From: Treponema sp.
GTDB lineage: Bacteria; Spirochaetota; Spirochaetia; Treponematales; Treponemataceae
Assembly: GCA_012513125.1 (NCBI GenBank)
Contig: JAAZCS010000206.1
Coordinates: 1 to 11,716 of the forward strand
DNA: 11,716 nucleotides
Direction: 5' to 3'
A program made the translations under genes and the position numbers. The notes under the pieces are model-generated. The model did not search any database and was not told the DNA's origin. It saw nothing but the letters and a program-made list of their open reading frames with translations. Below, piece after piece: positions 1-6,363 of this stretch (position 1 is its first letter; each line of letters begins with the position of its first letter).

Positions 1-1
1 A

Positions 2-931
2 GCTTCAATTTGTCAGATGGCAGCTTCTTTTGAAAAAATCAACGAAGAATCATATCACCAGAATGAATTAATAAAACAAGTAAGTGAAAATATAACAGAT
101 TTACGAGATTCTGCTAATTCTCTTCAAGCTCACATGATGAAACAAAGCTCAGACATGCAAGAAAATTCAGCATCAATTACTGAAATAACAGGAAATATTA
201 ATTCTGTTGCAGAGATGACAAAAAAGGCAGATGAACTTTCGTCAACTCTTTCAGAAACTAGTATTCGTGGTAATGATATGATTCAACAATCAGTTGTTGC
301 AATTGCAGATATTCAAAAGGCATCAAAAGAAGTTCAAGATATAGTAAAAATAATTCAGGCTATCGCGTCACAAACAAACCTTCTTTCTATGAACGCAGCA
401 ATTGAAGCTGCACATGCTGGAAACTTCGGTGCTGGATTTGCTGTCGTAGCCGATGAAGTTCGTTCAGTTGCAACATCTTCTGCAAAAAGTGCAAAAGATA
501 TTCAAAACCATATCAAGAGTATGGCATTAAAAATTGAAGATGGCGTTAAGACAATATCGGCTGCAGGTTCCGCGTTTGAACAAATATCAATTAATGTTAA
601 TGAAAATCAACAACTAATTAAAACAATTTCTAACGCCATGGAAGAACAAAAAATTGGTGCTAACGAAACATTAAAAGCTATTACAGAAATTGCTGATGGT
701 ATTAATTTAGCAAATGATTTTGTCAACAAACAAACAATCAATGCAGAAACTGTTGATAGAGCGATGGAAGAAGTTATTTCATCATCAAAAGAAGTTGAAA
801 CAGTTATTGCTGAAGGTGGAATAGCCAGTGCAAGTTTGCAAGAATCCATTGATAAAATTACAGATACAGTTGAGAAAAACAAAATATCAGTAAAAAATAT
901 GGAAACACAAATTAATTCATTTAAAATGTAA
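2..931 (+). CDS. Methyl-accepting chemotaxis protein, C-terminal signalling part (5' end outside window)
   Basis: The reading frame is open to the window edge, so this is the 3' part of a longer receptor gene and the ATG at 17 is internal. The visible product is almost entirely the cytoplasmic coiled-coil hairpin that docks CheA and CheW and controls the kinase. Counting from the Met at 17, the conserved tip is at residues 113-155, with IASQTNLLSMNAAIEAAHAG followed by GAGFAVVADEVR. This is the most conserved sequence of the chemoreceptor family. The flanking arms are rich in Ala, Ser, Glu and Gln in heptad spacing, as expected for methylation helices. The tail ends in INSFKM, with no CheR-tethering NWETF-type pentapeptide. 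Sensor and membrane segments would lie upstream and cannot be seen, so the ligand is unknown. The hairpin terminator just downstream marks the end of the transcript. The family call is very secure. Confidence 0.97.
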   Translation, partial: ASICQMAASFEKINEESYHQNELIKQVSENITDLRDSANSLQAHMMKQSSDMQENSASITEITGNINSVAEMTKKADELSSTLSETSIRGNDMIQQSVVAIADIQKASKEVQDIVKIIQAIASQTNLLSMNAAIEAAHAGNFGAGFAVVADEVRSVATSSAKSAKDIQNHIKSMALKIEDGVKTISAAGSAFEQISINVNENQQLIKTISNAMEEQKIGANETLKAITEIADGINLANDFVNKQTINAETVDRAMEEVISSSKEVETVIAEGGIASASLQESIDKITDTVEKNKISVKNMETQINSFKM

Positions 932-965
932 CAATTAATACAAACAAAATAAACGTAAAATATCA

Positions 966-1007
966 TAAAAAAAAACACTTGAAGTTTTTACTTCAAGTGT
1001 TTTTTTA
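966..1007. terminator. Bidirectional rho-independent terminator between convergent genes
   Basis: An 11-bp perfect inverted repeat (975-985 with 990-1000) encloses a four-base loop. It is followed by seven T on the + strand (1000-1006) and preceded by a run of A (967-975) that becomes a T-tract on the - strand. It lies between the stop of the chemoreceptor gene (+) and the stop of the lipoprotein operon (-), so it can end both transcripts. Confidence 0.9.
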
Positions 1008-1008
1008 T

Positions 1009-2064
1009 TTATTTCAATTTCTTTATGTATGACTCAAAACTAACCTTAAAAGATTCGCTTAGATTTGTTTCTATCTTTTTAATTGCTCTGCTTCTAGCAT
1101 CAGGAAATGTTGAAGAACCTTCTCTACCTGAATAATTATACGGAATAATTGAAAGATTTTTTTCAACATCATCTAGTGAAAAATCAAAAGTATATTTACA
1201 ATAAACAACCTGATTATCTTTTGTAATTGATTCCTCATTATAAAATTTTCCTTTTATTTGATATTTTCCATCAGCTTCAGTGGTAGTTTTAAATCCATAA
1301 AATGAAATAATTTTAGAAATCTCCGAATACAATCTTGAATTAAAATCATCTTGAATAATAACAGAAATAGGAATTTTATTTGCCATTGCTAGTAACATTG
1401 CATGAACTGATGTTTTTGAATTGCACTGAGCTTTCAAAATTGAACCTTTATCAGGATTTACAATTGTTAGTCTCCTAATATTTTCCTCATTTAATGTGGC
1501 AATTTCCTCCGCCAAATTTATGTATGAATATGCTTCTAAAGATGGATTTTCAATATTTTCTAATTTTAATAAATGATTTATCTCATTATCATTTTGAACT
1601 ATCATTGAAGTGTAAATATTTGAGAATTTCGCAATATCTATGACCGAAAGTGCATACCAAGTTTTTTCATTTGAATCAAACCAATATTCACATACATCCA
1701 CACCAATAACATTATCAATTTCTTCTGATTTTGTTATTTTCTGATTTATCTCTTCGCTTTTATACAAATTCACAAGCCCTTCTGCTTGAGCTTGTTGCAT
1801 TCTTTGCGTCGTTTCTGTTTGTGCAACTATTTTATGTCCAAAAATTGAAACAATTTCTTCTATTGATTTATTTTCAGCACTATCACGGTTTATTCCTTGT
1901 CCTACCGCTGATAAATAATTATTCTTTGGATATTTTGAAGAGGGATTTATTACCCATTCAGGCATATCTTTATCAATTATTTTTGTTTTTGCAGAAGATG
2001 AAAAACAGAAGACCATATTAAGATATAGAAAACAAATACTAAACATTACAATTATTTTACGCAT
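1009..2064 (-). CDS. LPP20-like exported protein, last gene of the envelope operon
   Basis: This 351-residue protein has an N-terminal export signal (basic MRK, then hydrophobic to about residue 20). A Cys at 20 follows Met-Val-Phe, which is a poor lipobox, so it may be a lipoprotein or a plain secreted protein. The mature N-terminal part resembles the LPP20 family: PEWV at 35-38, YLSAVGQG at 50-57, a helix rich in Ala/Glu/Ile, then EYWFDSNEKTWYALSVID at 126-143. The second half, from about 230, alternates predicted strands and helices and has no motif I recognise. The ATG lies 13 bases inside the end of the preceding COG3014 gene and has a GTGGAG ribosome site about six bases upstream, so translation is probably coupled. 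The stop sits right next to the terminator. Function is not known. LPP20-type proteins are usually outer-membrane associated, and some, such as FlgP, serve flagella. The family call is moderately sure and the role open. Confidence 0.72.
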   Translation of the reverse strand: MRKIIVMFSICFLYLNMVFCFSSSAKTKIIDKDMPEWVINPSSKYPKNNYLSAVGQGINRDSAENKSIEEIVSIFGHKIVAQTETTQRMQQAQAEGLVNLYKSEEINQKITKSEEIDNVIGVDVCEYWFDSNEKTWYALSVIDIAKFSNIYTSMIVQNDNEINHLLKLENIENPSLEAYSYINLAEEIATLNEENIRRLTIVNPDKGSILKAQCNSKTSVHAMLLAMANKIPISVIIQDDFNSRLYSEISKIISFYGFKTTTEADGKYQIKGKFYNEESITKDNQVVYCKYTFDFSLDDVEKNLSIIPYNYSGREGSSTFPDARSRAIKKIETNLSESFKVSFESYIKKLK

Positions 2065-3533
2065 AAAGACTCCACAAGTGTAGATTTACCTTCTACAACT
2101 TCAATATTTTCAAATCTTTCAGTAAATATTACTTCATTCTCTGGCGAAATATACTGAATTCTAAAAGAGTAAACACCTTCGGGCAACGACAATCCCAAGG
2201 CGTTGGACTTTCCAGGCAAATAATCACATTGTCTTAAATCTGCCGTCTCTGAAAAATCAACAGCTTCAATTGCCGCCGCAACAGAAAGATACGTTGCCTC
2301 ATATGTTAAGGCGCCCAAAAACCCTACTTTTGCATTTCTTATTGACTCTTTTGTTATTTTTAATAGTGCAATTCCTGAAGCCACGGCCGTCATTTTTTTT
2401 GAAATACTTCGAATTACACTTTTTGTAAATAAAGCAGCTTCTTTTGATTTTACATCATTTTCTACAACAGAATTAAAATCTTCAAGAAGTGGAATATCAT
2501 ACACATCCCCATTATCAAAAACAATACGTACTTTTTGAACATTTCTTACAATGCTATTTCTATCATATGTCGGATATACGAATTTTAAGTCAAACTGCGG
2601 AATATCAAAATCATAAATTGATGGAAGTTTTATATACTGCTCTCTTGAATAAGTAAAATCTCTTGGAAAATTAAATGTAACTTCTTTCCTTGAACCAACA
2701 AAATCGCTAAATGAAAGAACATTCAATCTTCCTTTGCCATTAGGAATAGCAAATTCCTCTTTTGTATTAATATTTGGATTTAATACAGAAAGAACGCTTC
2801 TGTCTATTTTTGCATTATCAACATCGCCATACATATTTCTAAAAACCATAGAAAGAAACCTAGCGGTTGATGAATCTCTAAAAATTACTTTTTCCGATGG
2901 TGACTCTGGCATTTTTTGATATATCAACGATTTGTCAATTTTGAAATAATCCACGCCCTCAGATTCTCGTATTAAAGATTCATCATTTGTTCTGTTGAAT
3001 TCTTGAAGAATTGCATTTCCATATTTTTCAATATATTCTTTTTGTTTATTATTCAGCTTTCGAATTTCAACCATTGCTTCTTCTAAATTATTTTTCTGAT
3101 AATAATTCAAAGCATTTATAACATTTACATATAAATATTCATAAACAGTTCCAGTATACTGTGCAATATTGTCATTCAAAATTGTAGAACCAATTGATTT
3201 TGTAATACTTTTTGTTACGGAGTCCTGCATAAGAATATCAGTTTCATTCAGTGTGTTAATTGATGATTCAAAGTCACCATCATAATGCTGAAACAAGGCA
3301 AGATTTAAATTATCTAAGATTTTATCGTTATTGTTAGTCTTTTTGCCCCGCAACATCAATGCACAAGTATGATAATCACCCATTTGGAGGTATTTTTCAA
3401 ATTTTTTCTTATCATACTTGATTGGCTTTTCTAATTGTGAATTTGAATTTCTTACGGAACTGGTAGTTTCACAAGATGTCAGAATTATTATAAATAAAAT
3501 AAAAATGGTAAAAATGATCTTTTTTTGTTTCAT
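2052..3533 (-). CDS. COG3014-type lipoprotein with TPR-like repeats
   Basis: This is a 493-residue lipoprotein starting at the ATG at 3533. A GTG at 3548 would add five residues but has no ribosome site, whereas GTGGAA lies upstream of the ATG. The signal peptide is typical: MKQKK, a run of Ile/Phe/Leu, then the lipobox L-T-S-C with lipidated Cys21. Residues about 43-160 form helix pairs with TPR-like spacing (FEKYLQMGDYHTCALML, then LALFQHYDGDFESSINTL, then INALNYYQKNNLEEAMVEI). The C-terminal part carries ADLRQCDYLPGK at 431-442 followed by LPEGVY, a pattern I associate with the COG3014 lipoproteins. Ten to 24 bases separate it from the LpoB-like gene upstream, and its end overlaps the next gene. 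COG3014 proteins often occur beside LpoB and LPP20 lipoproteins, as here. Molecular function is not established; a scaffold role at the outer membrane is only a guess from the repeats. Confidence 0.82.
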   Translation of the reverse strand: MKQKKIIFTIFILFIIILTSCETTSSVRNSNSQLEKPIKYDKKKFEKYLQMGDYHTCALMLRGKKTNNNDKILDNLNLALFQHYDGDFESSINTLNETDILMQDSVTKSITKSIGSTILNDNIAQYTGTVYEYLYVNVINALNYYQKNNLEEAMVEIRKLNNKQKEYIEKYGNAILQEFNRTNDESLIRESEGVDYFKIDKSLIYQKMPESPSEKVIFRDSSTARFLSMVFRNMYGDVDNAKIDRSVLSVLNPNINTKEEFAIPNGKGRLNVLSFSDFVGSRKEVTFNFPRDFTYSREQYIKLPSIYDFDIPQFDLKFVYPTYDRNSIVRNVQKVRIVFDNGDVYDIPLLEDFNSVVENDVKSKEAALFTKSVIRSISKKMTAVASGIALLKITKESIRNAKVGFLGALTYEATYLSVAAAIEAVDFSETADLRQCDYLPGKSNALGLSLPEGVYSFRIQYISPENEVIFTERFENIEVVEGKSTLVESLCVK

Positions 3534-3557
3534 TCTAAAATTCCACACTTATTCTAT

Positions 3558-4163
3558 TTATAATTTTGACTTGGATTTTGTAATCACTTTTTTTATACTG
3601 CTGTTCTCGCCCATCCAGACAATTCTATTTGTTTCTATATCTTGAAGTTCAATACTAACATAATAAGTTCTAACAGATTTGTTTCCAGAAGTTTGCACAA
3701 TTGTTTTTACACTTCCCATCAGCATAAAATCAGCTGCTGTTTCATTACCAATAGACTTTGCGGAATTTTCACTAGCGTAATCAGCTTGATCTAACTTTTC
3801 CTGACGTAAAGATTCACGTTGATTTTTGGATGAAACAAATTCCATTTTTCCACTATTAATAATTGCAAGTGCAATTTTGTTTGATACTATTTCCGTATCC
3901 ATGTGTTCATCACTTTCGTTGCGTATTCTGTCCACAATTACATAAGGAACACGCCCTTTTGTCGCTTCAAAAGCACTTATTCGTGGGGAAGAAATACAAT
4001 CGTTAATCAATGATTCACATACAATACGGACATCAGTATCATTCCAATAGCCATTCAAATCAACTATTGTATTGACATCAACTCTTTCGACCTTTGTTGA
4101 GGCACAAGAAAAACAGATGAAAACAGATGCAATAATTAATATAAATGTAAATCTTTTATTCAT
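3558..4163 (-). CDS. LpoB-family lipoprotein (penicillin-binding protein activator family)
   Basis: This is a 201-residue lipoprotein of the family named after LpoB, the outer-membrane lipoprotein that activates PBP1b in enterobacteria. The signal peptide ends at Cys20 after Cys-Phe-Ser, a loose lipobox of the kind tolerated in spirochetes. Family landmarks occur in order: DLNGYWND (35-42), VIVDRIRNESDEHMDT (75-90), ADFMLMGSVKTIV (144-156), and YYVSIELQDIETNRIVW with GENSSIKK (167-192). Length is close to the E. coli protein, but only about 14 residues separate the lipid Cys from the first conserved motif, so the flexible tether is short. The ATG directly follows the TAA of the preceding lipoprotein gene (TAAATG), and the ribosome site is weak, which suggests coupling. 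I would not transfer the enterobacterial gene name. Family membership is near certain, but activation of a penicillin-binding protein here is not shown. Confidence 0.9.
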   Translation of the reverse strand: MNKRFTFILIIASVFICFSCASTKVERVDVNTIVDLNGYWNDTDVRIVCESLINDCISSPRISAFEATKGRVPYVIVDRIRNESDEHMDTEIVSNKIALAIINSGKMEFVSSKNQRESLRQEKLDQADYASENSAKSIGNETAADFMLMGSVKTIVQTSGNKSVRTYYVSIELQDIETNRIVWMGENSSIKKVITKSKSKL

Positions 4164-4886
4164 TTATTTTGAAAAGCCTACACTTTCAGAAGGAAGAATT
4201 GTTTGATTCAATTTTTCTGTTAATGTTTTCTTAAGCATTTCTGTTTCAGAAGCATTATCTTCAACACCATTAATTGCAGCATCCAGTTGTTGTGAATAAA
4301 TATCTTTATTAATTGAGAATACTACATAATAAGTATACTCAGAGATATATTTGTTTGTTGCATCTTTGGCTTTTTTTCCTTCTTCTGTTAATACACGGTA
4401 TTTAACCCAATACTGAGCTTCCTTTTTTAAACCGTTCAACTCAAGATTTGTCAGCGAAATTGAATATTGTTTATAAATTTTTTCTTTTTCAATTGCTGTT
4501 GTTTCAGTACCACTCATTGTAGCTTCAACTGCATTTGCAACCGCTGTACTTAATGAGTTTGCAACTTCAGATCTTACATCAACTTGATCAGTCCAAGTTT
4601 TTAAGAAATCTAAATCAACACCTTTATTTGTAATAACAAAAAGCTGCTTATCACTATCTAAATCAAGTGCTTTTCCAACTTTCTTATTAGAACCTTCATC
4701 TACGGCGATAACCCAACTTGGTATTTCTTTTCCAAGAGCAAAACCTGGATAATCAATAATTTCAGGACGGTTTGTAGTCATAACAGGATCGTTGCCTTTG
4801 ATTGTTGTAGTTCCGCAAGATGATAATAACAAAACTAGTGTCATTGAACTTAATAAGATAAGATTGCTTTTAATATTTTTTTTCAT
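4164..4886 (-). CDS. Lipoprotein with LPP20-like pattern, first gene of the envelope operon
   Basis: This is a 240-residue lipoprotein starting at the ATG at 4886, chosen because GGAGAG lies six bases upstream; an ATG at 4898 would add four residues but sits on that ribosome site. The signal peptide is strong: MKKNIKSN, a Leu-rich core, and lipobox L-S-S-C with Cys24. After a Thr/Pro-rich linker comes IPSWV at 55-59, a long Ala-rich helix (about 103-124), then YWVKYRVL at 159-166 and YTYYVVFSIN at 184-193. This order of a P-x-W-V motif, an Ala-rich helix, and paired strands ending in a hydrophobic 'YVVFSI' is like the last gene of the operon and like LPP20 proteins, though similarity is faint. 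It is the promoter-proximal gene of four. I know no function for it. It could instead be a genus-specific lipoprotein with a chance resemblance. Confidence 0.75.
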   Translation of the reverse strand: MKKNIKSNLILLSSMTLVLLLSSCGTTTIKGNDPVMTTNRPEIIDYPGFALGKEIPSWVIAVDEGSNKKVGKALDLDSDKQLFVITNKGVDLDFLKTWTDQVDVRSEVANSLSTAVANAVEATMSGTETTAIEKEKIYKQYSISLTNLELNGLKKEAQYWVKYRVLTEEGKKAKDATNKYISEYTYYVVFSINKDIYSQQLDAAINGVEDNASETEMLKKTLTEKLNQTILPSESVGFSK

Positions 4887-4912
4887 ATAGCTCTCCATAA
4901 TTTAATATCTAT

Positions 4913-4942
4913 ATTTTAACTTGATTACATTCTATATGTCAA
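4913..4942 (-). promoter_or_regulatory. Sigma70-type promoter of the four-gene lipoprotein operon
   Basis: On the - strand a perfect -35 TTGACA (4942-4937) is separated by 18 bases from TAAAAT (4918-4913), one mismatch from the -10 consensus. The predicted start near 4906 gives a leader of about 20 bases that contains the GGAGAG ribosome site. It stands back to back with the zinc operon promoter; the two -35 elements are about 33 bases apart. Confidence 0.75.
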
Positions 4943-4975
4943 TTTATTATTTACTATTTAAATTTCATTATTTCA

Positions 4976-5004
4976 TTGATTATTATTTTACAATATGTTA
5001 TACA
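4976..5004 (+). promoter_or_regulatory. Sigma70-type promoter of the zinc-uptake operon
   Basis: TTGATT (4976-4981) and TATACA (4999-5004) are spaced by 17 bases, with four of six and five of six matches to the consensus hexamers. The predicted start, about 5011, lies downstream of the ATG at 4995. That makes the ATG at 5043 the first usable start of the small membrane protein. The -10 hexamer is inside the dyad at 4992-5008. Confidence 0.6.
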
Positions 5005-5008
5005 TATT
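4992..5008. promoter_or_regulatory. Candidate Fur/Zur-type operator over the zinc operon -10
   Basis: The 17-bp element AATATGTTATACATATT has perfect six-base arms around a five-base centre. Read in the 7-1-7 geometry of Fur-family boxes, the arms ATATGTT and TACATAT match at six of seven positions. It covers the -10 hexamer, where a repressor would block transcription. No zur or troR gene is in the window, so the bound regulator is inferred only from the regulated genes. Confidence 0.5.
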
Positions 5009-5042
5009 TGCAAATGAGTTGCAATTACAACAAGCTTCATAT

Positions 5043-5306
5043 ATGAAAAAAAAATATTTTTTTGCCTCAACATTCATTATTTCAATTTTTACTATCTTTC
5101 TCATAACTTCTTCTATTCATCATTGGAAGTGCCATGACGAACATTGTGAAATCTGTTTAATTCTTTCAACTCAAACTTTCATTCTTGCTGAGACTGCTTG
5201 TATATTAAATAAGATTTATTTTAAGATTATTGAGAAATTCAAATATATCAAACTTTTTTCAGAAGAAAAAACATTAATCACGTTAAAGACAAAACAAACA
5301 AAATGA
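5043..5306 (+). CDS. Small two-helix membrane protein with His/Cys-rich loop, first gene of the zinc operon
   Basis: This 87-residue protein starts at the ATG at 5043; an in-frame ATG at 4995 lies upstream of the predicted transcription start. It has a basic N-terminus (MKKK), a hydrophobic helix at about 5-24, a short loop, and a second hydrophobic segment at about 39-58, then a Lys-rich tail. By the positive-inside rule both ends face the cytoplasm and the loop faces the periplasm. The loop, HHWKCHDEHCEIC at 26-38, holds four His and three Cys with CxxC-like spacing, which looks made for a soft metal such as zinc. Small proteins with a similar H-D/E-x-C-x-x-C loop are, from memory, found beside zinc transporters in Firmicutes and other gut bacteria, but I know no assigned function. 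No clear ribosome site precedes the ATG. Being first in the operon suggests a zinc-handling role; a sensor or a chaperone for ZnuA is possible. Confidence 0.75.
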   Translation: MKKKYFFASTFIISIFTIFLITSSIHHWKCHDEHCEICLILSTQTFILAETACILNKIYFKIIEKFKYIKLFSEEKTLITLKTKQTK

Positions 5307-5364
5307 TTATTTTTCTTCTATATTGAATAAATACATTAAAAGAAAATTATTAAAGGAAATAAAA

Positions 5365-6348
5365 ATGAAAAAAAATATATATACAATAATCTTTGCACTT
5401 ATGTTGAGCATAAGTTTTACGGCATGTAATAAAAGTGAAAGTTCAAAAAAGGATAAATTAAATGTAGTCTGTACAATTTTTCCTGAATACGATTGGGTTA
5501 GAGAAATAATTGGATTGGATAATTCAGACATCAATCTTGAAGTTTTGGTTAAAGGAAAGGTTGATTTACATAGCTATCAACCTTCTGCTACTGATATTAT
5601 GAAAGTATCAACTGCTGATGTTTTTATTTATATAGGTGGTGAATCAGATGCATGGATTCATGATGTAATGAAGCAATCAATAAATAAAAAGATGGTCAAA
5701 ATCAATTTAATGGAAGTTCTTTCATCGACAATTAAGGAAGAGGAAATTATTGAGGGTATGCAAGGCGAAGATGAACATGAAGAAGAAGAGGACATACATA
5801 ATCACGAAGTAGAATATGATGAACACATTTGGCTCTCCTTAAGAAATGCTGAAGTTGCCTGTAAATATATTGCAAATGAAATAATCAAAGTGGATGAAAA
5901 AAACAAGAACGTATACGAAAAAAATCTAAACACATATTTGGACAAGTTGGCTTCACTTGATTTGGAATACAAAAACACTGTATCTGGTGCAAAAAATAAT
6001 ACACTGTTAGTTTGCGATAGATTTCCATTTAGATATTTAGTTGATGATTACAATTTAAATTATTATGCCGCTTTTATTGGATGCTCTGCAGAAACAGAAG
6101 CAAGTTTTGAGACAATTGCATTTTTAACAAAAAAACTTAATGAACTACAACTTTCGTATATCATTACAACAGAATCAGCTCAGCCAAAAATTGCAGAAAC
6201 AGTAATTAAAAATTCAAATTGTAAAAATACTCAAATTATTAAAATGAATTCACTTCAGGCCGTTTCGCTTGATGAAGCACAAAATGGAGCAACTTATATT
6301 TCTATTATGAAAGATAATTTATCTGTTTTGCAAAAAGCATTAAACTAG
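5365..6348 (+). CDS. znuA: Zinc ABC transporter substrate-binding lipoprotein (ZnuA-like)
   Basis: This is a 327-residue lipoprotein of the cluster A-I (ZnuA/TroA/PsaA) binding proteins. The start at 5365 is set by AAAGGAA eight bases upstream and by the signal peptide that follows, ending in F-T-A-C with Cys21; 14 extra codons upstream are ignored. The first metal ligand is His69 in VDLHSYQPS. Next is an acidic, His-containing loop (131-153; EDEHEEEEDIHNHE), a hallmark of zinc members that may collect metal, and then His154 in DEHIWLSLRNA. The third-ligand region reads CDRFPFRYL at 217-225, without the usual His; Asp218 is the likely substitute. An acidic Glu270 (ITTES) can be the fourth. 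ZnuC and ZnuB follow directly, so the protein delivers periplasmic zinc to the permease. Zinc is favoured over manganese because of the loop and the neighbours, but specificity is inferred. Confidence 0.92.
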   Translation: MKKNIYTIIFALMLSISFTACNKSESSKKDKLNVVCTIFPEYDWVREIIGLDNSDINLEVLVKGKVDLHSYQPSATDIMKVSTADVFIYIGGESDAWIHDVMKQSINKKMVKINLMEVLSSTIKEEEIIEGMQGEDEHEEEEDIHNHEVEYDEHIWLSLRNAEVACKYIANEIIKVDEKNKNVYEKNLNTYLDKLASLDLEYKNTVSGAKNNTLLVCDRFPFRYLVDDYNLNYYAAFIGCSAETEASFETIAFLTKKLNELQLSYIITTESAQPKIAETVIKNSNCKNTQIIKMNSLQAVSLDEAQNGATYISIMKDNLSVLQKALN

Positions 6349-6363
6349 AAAAGAGATTATAGA

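Noticed and set aside
607..978. Open frame of 123 codons on the - strand
   Set aside because: It lies opposite the chemoreceptor coding sequence and begins inside the terminator hairpin; its low-complexity Phe/Ile/Ser product is a shadow.
3534..3548. GTG start adding five residues to the COG3014 lipoprotein
   Set aside because: There is no ribosome site before it, and a signal peptide starting at MKQKK is better.
4995..5042. Upstream ATG extending the small zinc membrane protein by 16 residues
   Set aside because: It lies within the dyad and upstream of the predicted transcription start, has no ribosome site, and would put polar residues before the basic start of the first helix.
5307..5534. 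75-codon - strand frame opposite the ZnuA start
   Set aside because: It overlaps the signal peptide coding region and ribosome site of znuA, has no ribosome site of its own, and its hydrophobic product mirrors AT-rich sequence.
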